Positions 1-5,437 of a stretch of 7,015 nucleotides of DNA are shown here, in pieces. Both the position numbers and the translations under genes were made by a program. Each line of letters begins with the position of its first letter. The first letter of the stretch is position 1. Source of the DNA: an uncultured bacterium (GTDB lineage Bacteria > Planctomycetota > UBA8108); assembly GCA_913050545.1 (NCBI GenBank), contig CAJWZY010000114.1, positions 1 to 7,015 of the forward strand. Direction: 5' to 3'. The notes under the pieces were generated by a model that ran no database searches, had not been told where the DNA came from, and saw nothing but the letters and a program-made list of their open reading frames with translations.

Positions 1-854
1 AGGCGCGAAGCGGCCCCCACATGAAGGAGGCCAACCAGTACATCGCCGGCGGCGCACTCGGCAAGGTCCGCTATGCTACCGCCTGGGAGAGCATGAAACA
101 GGGGAGCCTGGGACGCCCCGCGGACAGCAAGCCCCCCGCAGGAGTCGACTACGACATGTGGCTTGGCCCTGCCCCGAAGAGGCCCTTCAACCGCCTGCGC
201 TTCCATGGCAACTGGCGCTGGTTCTTTGATTACGGCACTGGCGATGTCGGCAACGATGGCGTCCACAGAATCGACTATGCGCGCTGGGCGCTGCAGACCG
301 GCCTCGAAGCCCAGGGCGAAAAGCTCCCGGACCTGCCCCGCAGCGTCTCGGCCACCGGCGGAAAATTCTATTTCAATGACGCACAGGAATGGCCAGACAC
401 CCTGATGGCCAATTTCGACTATGGCAATTGCCTGCTTACCTACCAGATGCGGATCTGGTCGCCCTACAAGCTCCACGATGAAGCCGAGGGCGCGGCGGTT
501 TACGGCGACAAGGGTTACGTTATCCTTGCCAACGGGCGCTGGCGCGCATACCGGGAGGGAGGAGCACTGGTGAAAGACTCATCAGGCGGCTCCAATCTCG
601 ACCAGACAAGTATCCATGTTCAGGATTTTCTCGACTGCATCAAGAGCCGGGAGAAACCCGCCGCTGACCTGGCCACCGTAGGCCACCCCTCCAGCATGCT
701 CTGCCACCTCGCTAACGCATCCTGGCGCTCAGGATTGACACTTAAATTCGATCCTGCCACAACCAGTTTCGAAGGTAACAGAAAGGCCGATCGTTACCTG
801 GGGAGAGCTGAATACCGCGCCCCCTGGAAACTGCCGAAACTCACCGAACTCTGA
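1..854 (+). CDS. Gfo/Idh/MocA-family oxidoreductase, 3' part only
   Basis: This is the C-terminal 283 residues of an NAD(P)-dependent sugar or polyol oxidoreductase. The frame stays open to the left edge: codons from base 3 read ARSGPHMKEA, the usual 'RSGPH' segment of this family, so the ATG at 21 is an internal methionine and the true start lies outside. Family members are commonly about 400-450 residues, so the Rossmann NAD-binding domain and the catalytic-lysine motif are missing from view. Visible landmarks, numbered from base 3, are DYDMWLGPAPKRPFN at 49-63, then an FFDYGTGD stretch, then GNDGVHRIDYARWAL with its histidine at 88 and aspartate at 91. That histidine is at the position of the catalytic His of the family; the residue four before it is Asn, where inositol dehydrogenase has Asp. 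The C-terminal RSG...LKFDP...EYRAPWKLP is typical of the planctomycete/verrucomicrobial subgroup. Substrate unknown. The TGA is at 852-854, with no obvious U-tract terminator after it. Confidence 0.93.
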   Translation, partial: ARSGPHMKEANQYIAGGALGKVRYATAWESMKQGSLGRPADSKPPAGVDYDMWLGPAPKRPFNRLRFHGNWRWFFDYGTGDVGNDGVHRIDYARWALQTGLEAQGEKLPDLPRSVSATGGKFYFNDAQEWPDTLMANFDYGNCLLTYQMRIWSPYKLHDEAEGAAVYGDKGYVILANGRWRAYREGGALVKDSSGGSNLDQTSIHVQDFLDCIKSREKPAADLATVGHPSSMLCHLANASWRSGLTLKFDPATTSFEGNRKADRYLGRAEYRAPWKLPKLTEL

Positions 855-1023
855 GCGCCCCCGGCCCCGTGCAGAAGCCCCCTTACCCGCTGACCCTGAT
901 AACAACCGAACTTCCCCTGGTCATCCGCTAACCAGGAAAGAAAAAAACCGGGAAGGGGATGCAATCGGCCGACCAGCACCCATAATCCCCCAATGATCTG
1001 AAAAGAACCGTGCACGTTCCTGT

Positions 1024-1058
1024 TTTCGAATTTCGACTTTCGACTTTCGACTTTCGAT
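1024..1058. repeat. Tandem 7-base repeat, TTTCGAC type, five units
   Basis: Five consecutive heptads read TTTCGAA, TTTCGAC, TTTCGAC, TTTCGAC, TTTCGAT. The three middle units are identical and the outer two differ only in the last base. Read on the minus strand this is a GTCGAAA array. A 7-base unit rotates through all three reading frames, so it would encode a 7-residue periodic peptide such as KSKVESR if translated, but no gene surrounds it. It is too short-period to be CRISPR. Confidence 0.9.
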
Positions 1059-1151
1059 AAAAGATCACCTGCGCTGCACAAAGCAGCCGGCCTGGTAACT
1101 GGAAATTTCCCTCGAAAAGAAAACCGGGGGGCTCTGGGAGCCGGCGGGACC

Positions 1152-1176
1152 CGTGAAATTCAATATAGGTTTCACG
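1152..1176. promoter_or_regulatory. Inverted repeat CGTGAAA-N11-TTTCACG, possible operator
   Basis: CGTGAAA (1152-1158) and TTTCACG (1170-1176) are perfect reverse complements around an AT-rich 11-base centre (TTCAATATAGG). A 25-bp dyad with half-sites about 18 bp apart centre to centre fits binding of a dimeric regulator, or an RNA hairpin. It lies about 245 bases before the next start codon. The regulator is unknown and the site could be chance. Confidence 0.3.
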
Positions 1177-1178
1177 AT

Positions 1179-1411
1179 CTGCATGCAGGGCCATTAGGCC
1201 CGGGGCAACACTGACTGCAGCGCAAATGTTTGTACGGCCGGGGTGGCCTGCAAAGCCCATTCGGGCATCCGCTGTTTTCCGCCGGTAGCTGCATTGAACT
1301 GCAGCCTGCATGGTCTGCAGGGAAACGGGGCGGTTGTACTGGCTTTGCCAGCATGGCAGGTACCCTGCAATTTAAATCTATAGCTAGCGGTATGCCACCT
1401 GGCAGCCTGCA
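1179..1411. repeat. Cluster of ten CTGCA/TGCAG sites upstream of the mono-haem gene
   Basis: CTGCA or its complement occurs at 1179, 1184, 1215, 1248, 1289, 1299, 1306, 1315, 1365 and 1407, ten times in 233 bases, where about 0.5 would be expected by chance for this pair of 5-mers with equal base frequencies. Three sites are full CTGCAG (1215, 1299, 1315). A 10-base direct repeat, GCAGCCTGCA, occurs at 1301-1310 and again at 1402-1411, where its last base is the first base of the ribosome binding site. The cluster ends at the gene start, which suggests either a regulator-binding array or structured leader RNA; the role is inference. Confidence 0.5.
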
Positions 1412-1421
1412 AGGAGGATGA

Positions 1422-3416
1422 ATGCCAACTGAAAATGCATGTTATTCACTCAACCGAATAAAGACAGCTCTCTCAATCGTGCTGACAATCCTGATCTGTT
1501 CCATCCCGATGGAACAGGCCAGGGGACAATCCAGGGGACAGGTCAAGGGACAGAACCGCGCAGGAGAAGGTAAAAAGACATTGCGGGGCATCGACAAAAA
1601 GAAAAGCTCTCTGCGGAAACAAAGCAGGGCAGCCGTTGATAAACAGCTCCAGGCCGCGCCCGCTGTAATCGACCCGGATCGGGAACAAGCTCCCATCGAT
1701 ACAACCAGCGGGCGACTCCAGGCCAACCCGCCACGTCCTGAGCGCATCTGTTATGAAGCCCTCGATCGTCCCACCGGGCAGCATAACGCAATCCTCTACG
1801 TGAGGTATGCAAACGATGATCGCCGGCTCGGAGCTGTCATTCACCTCTCCCCTGAAGGTAACCCCATCGTACTTCGAGACGATGGGCGTGGCTTTGATGA
1901 AACCGCCGGAGATGGATCCTACGCCGGACTGGCCGACCTCGACCTTGAGGGGCTGGCGGAGTGGCGCGAGATGATCGACGATGCCGCCGCAGAAGGTGTC
2001 GAGGTGATGCGCTTCAGCGGCCGCTCTCTTGCCGGCAGTGAGCCGGTTAACGGCGCGGAAGGCCCTGGCGTTCTCAACCGGCAGGCGCGCCGTGCAGCCC
2101 CGGACGAAGACCTGTCCATCGCTGCGGCCGACGATATCTGCCGGGCGGCCAACGTGAGTTCACTGCCCCCCGTTCTCCTGCCACCTCCCCCTGTCCTGGA
2201 TCCTGAAAAGACCCTCCTCATCAGGGACCTCGGTGTCGTGGAAGACCCGGCCAGAACCTTCGACCCCTGCAGCGGCATCGGCACTCCAGGGGGCAAATGG
2301 ACCTTCCGCTATGCCATGGAGCAAATGGCAAATCAGCAGGAAACCGGCATTTCCGCGGCTGAATTCACGCGACGCTGGCTGAAGCAATGGGAATTTGACC
2401 TCAGCATCAATTTCCATCTCCTTCCGGCCCGTACGGATATTATCCAGCGAGTGATCGATCCGTGGGAGATGAACAGTGGCGGACCCGGCCAGCCTCTCGA
2501 TCTTGACGAGGCGCCCTTCAAGCTGGTAGCGATCGTAAACCGGGTCGACCTGCGCGAAAACCTTTCCTACGGATCCGGCAGCGCCGGCGAGGCCAGGCTG
2601 GTATTCGGCGTGACCGATCGAAGCGGCGGTGGCTGCAACATGATGCCTTTCGCTGTGATCTTCGAATATGGCATCCAGAAAGACAATTGCCTCGACCTGC
2701 AGCAATGGGCTGCCCAGTGGTACGACCTGAACAACTTCGTCCTGGGCTCACCGGCCTACAATGCCGCCCTCGAGGACATCACCGAGCAATTCGTCGGTGC
2801 CGGTGCCGATCCGGCGAAGCTCCCCAACAAAAGTGCCCTGAACCAGATCCGTACCAATGAGATTGCGCTGGACAACCCCTGGGAGTTGCGTGAATTCCGA
2901 ATCCAGGGGCCTGGGCATTATGACTCCGGCCATCTGCGATCCGTAGCTGTCGCCATGACTCCCGAGCTCTCGTTCAACCAGACCTCGACACTCGCCGACT
3001 TCATCAACCAGAACGAAGCGGCCATCCTGTCGGGAACCTACGATGTCCCCCTCTCCCTGCCCTCCGGCTCTCCTTTCCTCGGCGCGGGCGCACCAACGCC
3101 ATTTGGAATGATCTGGGACGGAGCTCCAGGGTGCAGCAGCGTCAGCGACCCCGAGGCCCGCCACCTCTTCTCACTGACGACCTGTAACGGCTGCCATGCG
3201 GGCGAGACAGGAACCATGTTCCTGCATATTGACCCCCTGCAATCACCAGCTGGACTCTCCGGCTTCCTTACCGGCACCACGGTCCTGGACCCCTGCACCA
3301 ATCTCCCCAGGATTTTTGCCGACCTCGATCGAAGGAGCATCGACCTCGAAAACCTGGTCAACAGCCCGGCCTTCCCCCCCTGCCTGAGCTTTATGCCCCT
3401 TCGACAACCACATTGA
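1422..3416 (+). CDS. Exported protein with a single CxxCH haem-binding motif, family of unknown function
   Basis: The 664-residue product starts with a signal peptide: basic residues R12 and K14, a hydrophobic stretch 15-28, and a likely cut near A33-G35. The start is set by AAGGAGG at 1411-1417, four bases ahead of ATG 1422. Residues 33-44 are a tetrapeptide repeat ending in GQ, followed by a basic, probably disordered stretch to about 100. Around 120-175 lies a beta-rich segment with DDGRGFDETAGDGSY (153-167), a pattern I associate with small extracellular Ig-like or Ca-binding-type modules. The main domain follows from about 265: VAIVNRVDLR (369-378), FGV (395-397), FAVIFEYG (410-417), then CNGCH (C588, C591, H592) and a DLDRRSIDL tail (634-642). 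I recall similar 'VNR.DLR...FEYG...CNGCH' proteins in myxobacteria and related bacteria, annotated as hypothetical. One covalent c-type haem is likely, though a distal ligand is not evident. It is not PSCyt1. Expected location is periplasm or outside. Function not known. Confidence 0.88.
   Translation: MPTENACYSLNRIKTALSIVLTILICSIPMEQARGQSRGQVKGQNRAGEGKKTLRGIDKKKSSLRKQSRAAVDKQLQAAPAVIDPDREQAPIDTTSGRLQANPPRPERICYEALDRPTGQHNAILYVRYANDDRRLGAVIHLSPEGNPIVLRDDGRGFDETAGDGSYAGLADLDLEGLAEWREMIDDAAAEGVEVMRFSGRSLAGSEPVNGAEGPGVLNRQARRAAPDEDLSIAAADDICRAANVSSLPPVLLPPPPVLDPEKTLLIRDLGVVEDPARTFDPCSGIGTPGGKWTFRYAMEQMANQQETGISAAEFTRRWLKQWEFDLSINFHLLPARTDIIQRVIDPWEMNSGGPGQPLDLDEAPFKLVAIVNRVDLRENLSYGSGSAGEARLVFGVTDRSGGGCNMMPFAVIFEYGIQKDNCLDLQQWAAQWYDLNNFVLGSPAYNAALEDITEQFVGAGADPAKLPNKSALNQIRTNEIALDNPWELREFRIQGPGHYDSGHLRSVAVAMTPELSFNQTSTLADFINQNEAAILSGTYDVPLSLPSGSPFLGAGAPTPFGMIWDGAPGCSSVSDPEARHLFSLTTCNGCHAGETGTMFLHIDPLQSPAGLSGFLTGTTVLDPCTNLPRIFADLDRRSIDLENLVNSPAFPPCLSFMPLRQPH
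1518..1553 (+). repeat. Three tandem 12-base units encoding x-[RK]-G-Q
   Basis: Units at 1518-1529, 1530-1541 and 1542-1553 share the core AGGGGACAA/G and encode ARGQ, SRGQ and VKGQ directly after the signal peptide of the mono-haem protein. The DNA is nearly identical between units (AGGGGACA in the first two, AAGGGACA in the third), so recent slippage-type duplication is likely. The unit number could vary between strains. Confidence 0.8.
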
Positions 3417-3437
3417 GCAAGGCGCAGAAGTCAGCGT
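3417..3437 (+). other. Short spacer between stop codon and hairpin
   Basis: These 21 bases separate the TGA of the mono-haem gene from the strong hairpin. I see no feature in them. Confidence 0.5.
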
Positions 3438-3480
3438 TTCGGCCGGGAGGGAGGCGGAACTCGCCCACCTCCCGGCCGAA
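3438..3480 (+). terminator. Strong GC hairpin after the mono-haem gene, no U-tract
   Basis: TTCGGCCGGGAGG (3438-3450) and CCTCCCGGCCGAA (3468-3480) are perfect 13-bp complements. Within the 17-base loop GGCG (3453-3456) can pair with CGCC (3462-3465), with one more G-U pair, so the structure is nearly continuous with a 2x2 internal loop. It begins 22 bases after the stop codon, the place for a terminator or an mRNA 3'-end stabiliser. The sequence after it (GCTCCTGATGGC) has no T run on the + strand, so a classical intrinsic terminator is not supported. A U-less terminator, an mRNA-protecting stem or a dispersed palindromic element all remain possible. Confidence 0.5.
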
Positions 3481-3518
3481 GCTCCTGATGGCAAAAACCG
3501 AAGTCCTGCATAATCTCG

Positions 3519-3543
3519 CTCGACAACAATGGCTGTCGAGGTG
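3519..3543 (+). promoter_or_regulatory. Hairpin overlapping the ribosome binding site of the protease gene
   Basis: CTCGACA (3519-3525) pairs perfectly with TGTCGAG (3534-3540) around an 8-base loop. The only reasonable ribosome binding site for the ATG at 3555 is GAGGTGA at 3538-3544, whose first three bases are the last three of the stem. Folding would therefore partly hide it. The site is 10 bases from the ATG, slightly long. Whether the hairpin controls translation is inference. Confidence 0.4.
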
Positions 3544-3554
3544 AAGATGCTTCT

Positions 3555-5099
3555 ATGATTTTGACAAAGAAAAGGCCTGGAAGCATACGGCAGACAACCT
3601 GTGCATGGGTGCTGCTCCTTTGCATCTGCAGCTCCTTACAGGCCCAGGATAACCCCGAAAAGAGCAAGCCTGCCCCAGTGCCACTGCCTGCCGAGCGCAA
3701 CACCCCAACCGTAGGCCTGATCAAAAAATGCCTTCCGGCTATCGTGGCCTTGCGAACCTTTCAGCCCGGTGGGCAACCCGGAGTGGTCAACTTCGCAGCA
3801 GGCAGCGGGGCAGTCATCCATCCCAGTGGCTATATCCTGACAAACGACCACGTGGTCATGGCCGTAGTGGGGAACACCGACCGGCCACAGGGCCTCGCAC
3901 TCTTCAGTAACGGTGCCCAGTTCATCTTCAAGGTCCTGGCGCGCCTGCCCCAGGAGGATATCGCCATCCTCAAGATTGAGACAGGCTATCCCCTGCCCTT
4001 CCTGCCGCTTGGAAGAAGCAACGACCTTGTGCTGGGAGAGCCTACACTGGTGATCGGCAATCCAAACGGCCTGGCTCACTCGGTCTCGACCGGTATCGTC
4101 AGCGGCCTGCAGCGCTCTACCTCCACCAAGGCGTCCTTTCTACCCTCGGTCATCCAGACCACAGCGCCGATCAGCGGCGGCAGCTCCGGCAGCGCCCTCA
4201 TCAATGCCCTCGGCGAGATTATCGGGGTCATCACTTCCCAGCACGACAATGGACAGAACCTGAATTTTGCCATAACGATCGATCATATCCGCCGGAAGTT
4301 CCCAAGGCTGATCAACGCCGAGAACCTCAATGGTTTCCTGCTTGGAATCGAGACGGACATGCTGAAGCCCGGAAGCACGATCACCCACGTTCTGCCCGGC
4401 TCTCCCGCAGCCGAGGCTGACCTGCGCCCCGGAGACGTAATAACGAGCTCCGGTGGCAGAAAAATAACCAACGGCTTCGAGTTTCACCTGACCCTGACAG
4501 GAAAATCTCCCGGTGATGAGCTGCCCCTTTCACTGCAAAGAGAAAAGAAAAAAATCGACGTCACCCTGAAGCTGGCCACCCTGTTAAGCGCCATCCCCCT
4601 GGATTCCGCCCCCGGTGAACCAGGCGGTCTTCAGTACCAGAACTACAAGGGAAAATGGGACAAGCTGCCGGATTTCGACAAGCTCGATATTGCCGAAAAG
4701 GGGAAAGCAAAGTCTGTTTCTATCCCGGCAAACCTCGCAGGGAAGGACTACTTCGGATTGCGCTTCCGGGGGTTTATCCGGGTGCCCCGGGAAGGAGTCT
4801 ACACCTTCTACTGCGGCTCCGATGATGGAAGCAGGCTGGCGATCGCGGACCGGGTGCTCGTTGACAACAACGGTCTCCATGCCTACACCGAAGCCTCTGG
4901 CGCCATCAAGCTCAAGGCCGGCTTCTACCCACTCACCGCCAGCTATTTCGAAGCCAACGGAGATGAACAATTCTCCGTCTCCTGGGAGGGCCCCTCGATC
5001 AAGAAGCAGAAACTTCCAGCCGATGCCCTCTATACGAAAAAACCAGTCCGGAAAAAGACCAGGGCTCCCGTAGCTCCCTGCCAACCCACCGGGAACTGA
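3555..5099 (+). CDS. Exported HtrA-like serine protease with PDZ and C-terminal PA14-like domain
   Basis: The 514-residue product has a signal peptide: K5, K6, R7, R12, hydrophobic 16-28, probable cut after LQA at 30. A chymotrypsin-fold S1C protease domain spans about 50-250, with the triad visible: H99 in TNDHVV, D135 in EDIAILK, S211 in GGSSGSAL. The serine motif is GSSGS rather than the usual GNSGG, but the catalytic Ser and following Gly are kept. A PDZ domain covers about 258-343 (FLLGIE; AAEADLRPGDVI at 285-296). Residues about 358-495 form a PA14-like beta domain (YTFYCGSDDGSRLAI with D423-D424-G425; EQFSVSWEGP at 471-480), a fold that often binds glycans. The last 20 residues are basic. 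Expected role: quality control or processing of exported proteins, possibly anchored to polysaccharide through the PA14 part. HtrA proteins normally end with PDZ domains, so this ending is unusual. The start is chosen because it leads directly into the signal peptide. No degP/degQ symbol is assigned because the architecture differs. Confidence 0.92.
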   Translation: MILTKKRPGSIRQTTCAWVLLLCICSSLQAQDNPEKSKPAPVPLPAERNTPTVGLIKKCLPAIVALRTFQPGGQPGVVNFAAGSGAVIHPSGYILTNDHVVMAVVGNTDRPQGLALFSNGAQFIFKVLARLPQEDIAILKIETGYPLPFLPLGRSNDLVLGEPTLVIGNPNGLAHSVSTGIVSGLQRSTSTKASFLPSVIQTTAPISGGSSGSALINALGEIIGVITSQHDNGQNLNFAITIDHIRRKFPRLINAENLNGFLLGIETDMLKPGSTITHVLPGSPAAEADLRPGDVITSSGGRKITNGFEFHLTLTGKSPGDELPLSLQREKKKIDVTLKLATLLSAIPLDSAPGEPGGLQYQNYKGKWDKLPDFDKLDIAEKGKAKSVSIPANLAGKDYFGLRFRGFIRVPREGVYTFYCGSDDGSRLAIADRVLVDNNGLHAYTEASGAIKLKAGFYPLTASYFEANGDEQFSVSWEGPSIKKQKLPADALYTKKPVRKKTRAPVAPCQPTGN

Positions 5100-5139
5100 C
5101 CACAAACCAGGGCTCTCAGCAGTCGCTGAAATCGAATGA

Positions 5140-5346
5140 AAACACACGTTCTTGAGCGGGACGAAGGAACCCCTGGTTCGCGACAGGGTCGAATACGCAG
5201 TATGGGGCGGCAGCCTCATCAACCGCCTGCTGGTCAGACCCGACCTTGACAGGATATTCAGCTACCGCTTTGAAAAGCGGGAAGAGCTCTTCCCGCCAGC
5301 CCCAGGCAAAGGATCTGCTCCCAGGTCCGAGGAAGTATGGAATTGA
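5140..5346 (+). pseudogene. Remnant of the C-terminus of a SRPBCC (START/Bet v1-like) family gene
   Basis: The frame from 5140, right after a TGA at 5137-5139, reads KHTFLSGTKEPLVRDRVEYA, then VWGGSLINRLLVRPDLDRIF and SYRFEKREELF before further residues and a TGA at 5344-5346. This follows, colinearly, the last 55 or so residues of the SRPBCC proteins often annotated as 'cell division inhibitor' or linked to epimerases: their typical end is H-x-F, thirteen residues, V-x-Y with a [RV]D just before it, a Gly-rich turn, then [LF]VR.DL.RIF.YR. Full-length members are about 140-170 residues, so two thirds of the gene, including the start, are missing; the protease gene ends only 40 bases upstream. 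No ribosome binding site precedes the possible TTG at 5152. I therefore read it as decayed. The match is from memory of the family pattern; a small expressed protein is a less likely alternative. Confidence 0.6.
5265..5296 (+). promoter_or_regulatory. 20-bp perfect palindrome with a competing upstream hairpin
   Basis: Bases 5277-5296 form a perfect 20-bp palindrome (GCGGGAAGAG joined to its complement). The left part also belongs to a second hairpin, CCGCTT (5265-5270) with AAGCGG (5275-5280) around a TGAA tetraloop. The two RNA folds share 5277-5280 and exclude each other. No T run follows. It overlaps the SRPBCC remnant frame (KREELFP), so coding history may explain it. A protein-binding site is also possible. 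Confidence 0.4.
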
Positions 5347-5411
5347 TGGGCAGACTGTAAGAAAATCATGCGACAGTTGATTCCTCAATGCAGGAGCTTC
5401 TGAACAGGCTT

Positions 5412-5423
5412 TCAACCGGTTGA
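5412..5423. promoter_or_regulatory. 12-bp palindrome TCAACCGGTTGA beside a ribosome binding site
   Basis: A perfect 12-bp palindrome ends four bases before the GAGAGG ribosome binding site (5427-5432) of the PSCyt1/DUF1549 gene. One or two such palindromes are expected by chance in a window of this size, so only its position is suggestive. Confidence 0.2.
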
Positions 5424-5437
5424 GTAGAGAGGACCGC

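Larger units (their letters stand above)
855..1421. other. 567-base gap without a convincing gene
   Basis: I see no protein gene here. Open frames exist on both strands (for example 928-1311 minus and 1230-1421 plus) but their translations are low-complexity or repeat-derived and match no family I know. The gap holds a weak stem, CCTGGT 916-921 with ACCAGG 931-936, without a U-tract. It also holds the heptad repeat at 1024-1058, a 10-base palindrome GGAAATTTCC at 1101-1110, the inverted repeat at 1152-1176 and the CTGCA cluster from 1179. An AT-rich patch at 1368-1384 (AATTTAAATCTATAGC) just ahead of the next gene could hold its -10 region, but I cannot pair it with a good -35 box. Confidence 0.7.
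5100..5437. other. 338-base gap holding a gene remnant and palindromes
   Basis: Between the protease stop and the next start there is no intact gene. The middle holds a reading frame resembling the end of a SRPBCC gene (5140-5346), with a 20-bp palindrome inside it. The last 90 bases hold a 12-bp palindrome and the ribosome binding site of the next gene. I see no clear -35/-10 pair. Confidence 0.6.

Noticed and set aside
21..23. ATG at 21 as the start of the oxidoreductase
   Set aside because: Upstream codons to the window edge read ARSGPH in the same frame, which belongs to the conserved core of the family, so the start is outside the window.
1024..1058. Possible CRISPR array
   Set aside because: The unit is 7 bases with no spacers, so it is a simple tandem repeat.
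928..1311. Minus-strand open frame of 127 codons across the gap
   Set aside because: Its middle is the translated heptad repeat (KSKVESR type) and the rest has no recognisable domain. It also runs across the CTGCA cluster, so I treat the gap as non-coding.
1230..1421. Plus-strand open frame of 63 codons ending at the next start codon
   Set aside because: No ribosome binding site and no family resemblance; the Gly/Ser-rich translation looks like read-through of the CTGCA-rich leader.
2160..2705. Minus-strand open frame of 181 codons
   Set aside because: It is the shadow of the mono-haem gene, has no ribosome binding site or family resemblance, and the + strand shows clear conserved motifs here.
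5105..5178. Distant inverted repeat AACCAGGG (5105-5112) / CCCTGGTT (5171-5178)
   Set aside because: Only 8 bp with a 58-base loop, and no adjoining transposase or target duplication. Chance is enough to explain it, although it brackets the start of the SRPBCC remnant.
4584..5222. Minus-strand open frame of 212 codons
   Set aside because: It lies opposite the PDZ/PA14 part of a well-supported protease gene. Its translation matches no family, and long antisense frames are common opposite GC-rich genes.
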